A stretch of DNA of 64,000 nucleotides from CBDHDJ01 sp965261645 (GTDB lineage: Bacteria; Pseudomonadota; Alphaproteobacteria; SHVV01), in assembly GCA_965261645.1 (NCBI GenBank), contig CBDHDJ010000004.1:1984001-2048000 (forward strand), written 5' to 3'. The notes under the pieces are model-generated. The model saw only the letters and a program-made list of their open reading frames with translations. It was not told the origin of the DNA and did not search any database. This document shows positions 61,053-64,000 of this stretch, piece after piece. Position numbers and translations under genes: made by a program. The stretch's first letter is position 1. Each line of letters opens with the position of its first letter.

Positions 61053-63410
61053 ATGTATATCGGCAAGGCCCTCAGGCGCCGGGAGGATGGGCGCTTCTTG
61101 CGCGGACGCGGCACCTACGTCGACGACGTGACGCTGCCCAACACAGCTTCCGCCGCTTTCGTGCGCAGCCCCCACGCCCACGCCATCATCAAGGGATTTT
61201 TGACCGACCGGGCGAAAGCCATGCCCGGCGTCCTTGCCGTGATCACGGCCGAGGACTGGCGGGCGGCGGGCCTCGGCGAAGCGCCCGTCGTGTGGGAAAT
61301 CGCCTCGCGTGACGGCCAGCCGATGAACGAGATCGCCCGGCCCATCCTGACGGAAGACTGCGCGCGTTTCGTCGGCGATACGCTCGCCATGGTGGTGGCC
61401 GAGACGCCCCATCAGGCGCGCGACGCGGCCGAGGCCGTCGAGGTCGATTACGACCCGCAGCCGGCCATGGTCGATCTCGCCCATGCGCTCGACGATGGCG
61501 TGCCGCTGGTGCATGAGGCGTTCGGCACCAACCGCTGCTTCGACTACGAGCGCGGCGATGCCAAAGCGGTCGAGGCGGCGTTCGCCAAGGCGGCCCATGT
61601 CACCAAGCTCCAGCTCAACAGCAATCGCCTGGCGCCGAGCCCGATCGAGCCGCGCGCCGTGCTCGGTCAATTCGATTCGGTCAGCGATCACTACACGCTC
61701 TGGACCACTACACAGAACCCCCACATGGTTCGCCGCTGGCTGGCCGAGAACTCGCTCCTGGTGCCGGAACACAAGATCCGCGTCGTCTCGCCGGATGTGG
61801 GCGGCGGCTTCGGCCAGAAGATTTATCACTATCCCGAGGAGCCGGCCGTTCTCTGGGCGTCCAAGATGACCGGGCGGCCGGTGCGTTGGACCTCGTCACG
61901 CACCGAAGCGTTTTTGGTCGATACGCACGCGCGCGATCACGTCACCATCGGTGAGATGGCGTTCGCCGAGGACGGCATCATCCTCGCCGTGCGCTGCGAG
62001 ACGATCGCCAATATGGGGGCTTATTTGAGTCCGTTCGGCGCTTGCGTGCCGCCTTTCGCCGCCGTGATGCTGCCTGGCGTTTATACGACGGGGGCGGCGT
62101 TCGTGCGCGTCCGCGGCGCCTTCACCCATACCACGCCGGTCGATGCCTATCGCGGCGCTGGCCGGCCCGAGTTCCTGTTCGTCCATGAGCGCCTGCTCGA
62201 GAACGGCGCGCGCGAGATGGGGATCGATGCGGCCGAGCTACGCGAGCGGAATTTCATCCAGCCCGAGCAATTCCCCTACACCTCGCCGCTCGAGGTGACT
62301 TACGATTCGGGCGATCTGCCCGGGCTCATGAGCAAGCTCAAGGACCTCGGTCATTACACGGAGCTGCGGGCCGAGCAGGCGCGGCTGCGCGATGAGGGCA
62401 CGCTGATGGGCATCGGCTTCGCGGCCTTCATGGACAGCTCGGGATTTGGCCCGAGCAAGGCCCTCGCCGCAAGCGGCGGGCGCGTCGGCGGTTGGGACAT
62501 GGCCAACGTGCGCATCCATCCCACCGGCAAGGTGACCGTATTCTGCGGTAGCCACAATCACGGCCAGGGCCACGCTACGAGCTTCGCCCAGGTCGTCGCC
62601 GACAAGCTCGGCTGCGATTTTGAGGATGTCGAGATCGTCGAGGGCGATACCGACAGGATCCCGTACGGCACTGGCACTTACGCGTCGCGGTCGATGTCGG
62701 TCACCGGCGCGGCCATGGCGGTGTCGACCGAGCGCATCATCGCCAAAGGGAGCAGGCTTGCGGCCCATTTGCTGGAAGCTGCCGAGACCGACATCGCCTT
62801 CGAGGACGGCAGCTTCGTCGTTCAGGGCACCGACCGCAAGCTCACCTTCAAGGAGGTCACCCACGCCGCCTATTACGGTGCGGACTATCCCGAGGGCTTC
62901 GAGCTCGGGCTCGAGGAGACGGTCTATTACGATCCGCCCGACTTCAACTATCCCTCGGCGATTCACCTCTGCGTCGTGTTCGTCGATGCCGAAACCGGCA
63001 AGGTCAGCTTGCGGGACTACAGCGCCGCTGATGATGTCGGCGTGATGATCAACCCGATGATCATCGAAGGGCAGATTCACGGCGGCCTGGTGCAGGGAAT
63101 TGGCGCCGCGCTGATGGAGGATTGCCGCTACGACGGCGAGTCCGGGCAGCTCGTGGCGGGCAGCTTCATGGACTACGGCATGCCACGGGCCGTGGATATC
63201 CCGCTTTTCGGTCTCGTCGCGCAGGAGACGCCAGCGCCGGGCAATCCGCTTGGCGTCAAGGGCGCCGGCGAAAGCGGCACCATCGGCGCGCCGTCGGCGG
63301 TCGTCAATGCGGTCGTCGATGCCCTGTGGCATCTCGGCGTCCGTAACATCGAGCCGCCGGTTACTCCGGCGCGGGTCCGCGACGCGATCCAGGCCGCCGT
63401 GCGGCATTGA
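61053..63410 (+). CDS. Molybdenum hydroxylase large subunit, second copy (CoxL-like, form II motif)
   Basis: 785 residues; aligns end to end with the protein at 52530 (YIGKALRRREDGRFLRGRGT, VVSPDVGGGFGQKI, DAYRGAGRPEFLFVHERLLE, GVKGAGESGTIGAP with Glu740 at the same position). Differences cluster in the substrate-facing region after residue 300 (for example METIANMGAYLSPFGACVPP here reads as CETIANMGAYLSPFG). The two are paralogues with probably different substrates. Again no FAD or iron-sulfur subunit gene is adjacent. Confidence 0.92.
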   Translation: MYIGKALRRREDGRFLRGRGTYVDDVTLPNTASAAFVRSPHAHAIIKGFLTDRAKAMPGVLAVITAEDWRAAGLGEAPVVWEIASRDGQPMNEIARPILTEDCARFVGDTLAMVVAETPHQARDAAEAVEVDYDPQPAMVDLAHALDDGVPLVHEAFGTNRCFDYERGDAKAVEAAFAKAAHVTKLQLNSNRLAPSPIEPRAVLGQFDSVSDHYTLWTTTQNPHMVRRWLAENSLLVPEHKIRVVSPDVGGGFGQKIYHYPEEPAVLWASKMTGRPVRWTSSRTEAFLVDTHARDHVTIGEMAFAEDGIILAVRCETIANMGAYLSPFGACVPPFAAVMLPGVYTTGAAFVRVRGAFTHTTPVDAYRGAGRPEFLFVHERLLENGAREMGIDAAELRERNFIQPEQFPYTSPLEVTYDSGDLPGLMSKLKDLGHYTELRAEQARLRDEGTLMGIGFAAFMDSSGFGPSKALAASGGRVGGWDMANVRIHPTGKVTVFCGSHNHGQGHATSFAQVVADKLGCDFEDVEIVEGDTDRIPYGTGTYASRSMSVTGAAMAVSTERIIAKGSRLAAHLLEAAETDIAFEDGSFVVQGTDRKLTFKEVTHAAYYGADYPEGFELGLEETVYYDPPDFNYPSAIHLCVVFVDAETGKVSLRDYSAADDVGVMINPMIIEGQIHGGLVQGIGAALMEDCRYDGESGQLVAGSFMDYGMPRAVDIPLFGLVAQETPAPGNPLGVKGAGESGTIGAPSAVVNAVVDALWHLGVRNIEPPVTPARVRDAIQAAVRH

Positions 63411-63476
63411 TGCTGCCCGCTCGTAGAGCTCCCGCGTCGTGACCGAAGACGGCGATGCCATCGTGCAGGCGTCGTG

Positions 63477-64000
63477 ATGTCGAGCGCCGACGCGCGGCCG
63501 GAGGCGCCGCGAGGTGCGAGTCAAGGCTTCTTCATCCGCAACGCCTGGGCGCCCTATGCGATCGCTCTGGTCCCCATGCTGTGCTGGTCCGGCGCCACGG
63601 TCTTGGCGCGCGCCATCCGCCAAGACATTCCCCCGATGGGGTTGGTGCTTTCTCAGTCCGTGATCGCCGCGCTGATCCTGCTGCCTTTCCTGTTGCCGCG
63701 GCTACGCGCGCAGATGCCGGTCATCCTGCGGCACTGGAAGCTGATGCTGGCGCTCGGTGTAACGCAGCTCGTTACCGGTCAGGGACTACTCTACATCGCG
63801 CTTCACACGACAACGGCGATCAACGCGGGCCTGATCGTCGCGACGCAGCCCGCGGTCATCATGGCGCTCGCTTGGCTTCTGCTGCGCAACGTGATCACCC
63901 TTCGCCAAGGCGCGGGTCTGCTCATCGCCCTGATCGGCGTTTTGGCCATCATCACGCGGGGGGAGCCTGCGGCGCTGTTCGATCTCAGCCTGGTGATCGG
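63477..64000 (+). CDS. DMT-superfamily (EamA) transporter, 3'-truncated by the window edge
   Basis: The frame from ATG 63477 stays open to the end of the window (174 codons). A polar N-terminus (SSADARPEAPRGASQ) is followed by WAPYAIALVPMLCWSGATVL, LGVTQLVTGQGLLYIALHTT and TAINAGLIVATQPAVIMALA, the first EamA repeat. It is a third DMT type, unlike those at 16078, 48855 and 49799. It follows the second molybdenum-hydroxylase gene by 66 bases and may export a product of the cluster. Confidence 0.88.
   Translation, partial: MSSADARPEAPRGASQGFFIRNAWAPYAIALVPMLCWSGATVLARAIRQDIPPMGLVLSQSVIAALILLPFLLPRLRAQMPVILRHWKLMLALGVTQLVTGQGLLYIALHTTTAINAGLIVATQPAVIMALAWLLLRNVITLRQGAGLLIALIGVLAIITRGEPAALFDLSLVI

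Noticed and set aside
52530..63410. Genuine aerobic CO dehydrogenase (CoxL)
   Set aside because: Both proteins have AYRGAGR, not the AYRCSFR loop of form I CO dehydrogenases, and coxM and coxS are absent.
1..64000. CRISPR array or prophage
   Set aside because: No regularly spaced direct repeats of 25-40 bases were found by eye, and no capsid, terminase, portal or tail genes appear. The repeats present are IS copies and paralogous genes.

Overview
The window is high-GC DNA whose genes point to an alphaproteobacterium. The coq7-dsbB-yqaA neighbourhood implies ubiquinone biosynthesis, and the catabolic genes belong to families that are expanded in free-living and sponge-associated Rhodospirillales-like bacteria. 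The assignment rests on gene content only, not on a phylogeny.

Layout. Positions 1-11.4 kb hold single metabolic genes on both strands: DUF427, a CaiB/BaiF CoA-transferase, an isochorismatase-like hydrolase, a SnoaL-like protein, a sulfotransferase, two SDRs, an amidohydrolase, an MhpD-like hydratase, two phytanoyl-CoA-dioxygenase-like proteins and an Old Yellow Enzyme. Positions 11.6-20.5 kb hold a small membrane protein, a Liv-type binding protein, a cyclic-nucleotide-gated K+ channel, a DMT transporter and a DUF6314 protein, cut up by two copies of a 1444-bp IS1182-like element, an IS1595 element and a short IS1595-derived MITE. A class III aminotransferase and alanine dehydrogenase follow (20.7-23.2 kb).

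Positions 23.3-39.9 kb are an IS graveyard. It opens with a three-deep nest (IS1182-like in IS3 in IS3) and closes with another IS3 element. Between them lies a decayed class 1 DISARM anti-phage operon on the minus strand (drmMI, drmA, drmB). drmA is split by two IS630 elements and one IS1595 element. Removing each element with one copy of its target duplication restores the local drmA frame exactly. Independent nonsense and frameshift lesions in all three genes, the loss of the drmB 3' end and the absence of drmC and drmD show that the system is dead. A 5'-truncated LuxR-type response regulator lies just beyond.

Positions 40.6-52.2 kb hold coq7, dsbB, yqaA, two SDRs, a Rieske oxygenase gene split by another IS, tRNA-Leu(CAA), DM13, DUF1989, a cytochrome c'-like gene with a stop at codon 2, two DMT transporters, an SMP-30 family protein and a RidA protein. 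Positions 52.5-63.4 kb form a single plus-strand catabolic cluster: a molybdenum-hydroxylase large subunit with a form II-type AYRGAGR motif, an amidase, four tandem MhpD-like hydratase paralogues, an O-methyltransferase and a second molybdenum-hydroxylase large subunit. No FAD or 2Fe-2S partner subunits are present. The window ends inside a DMT transporter gene.
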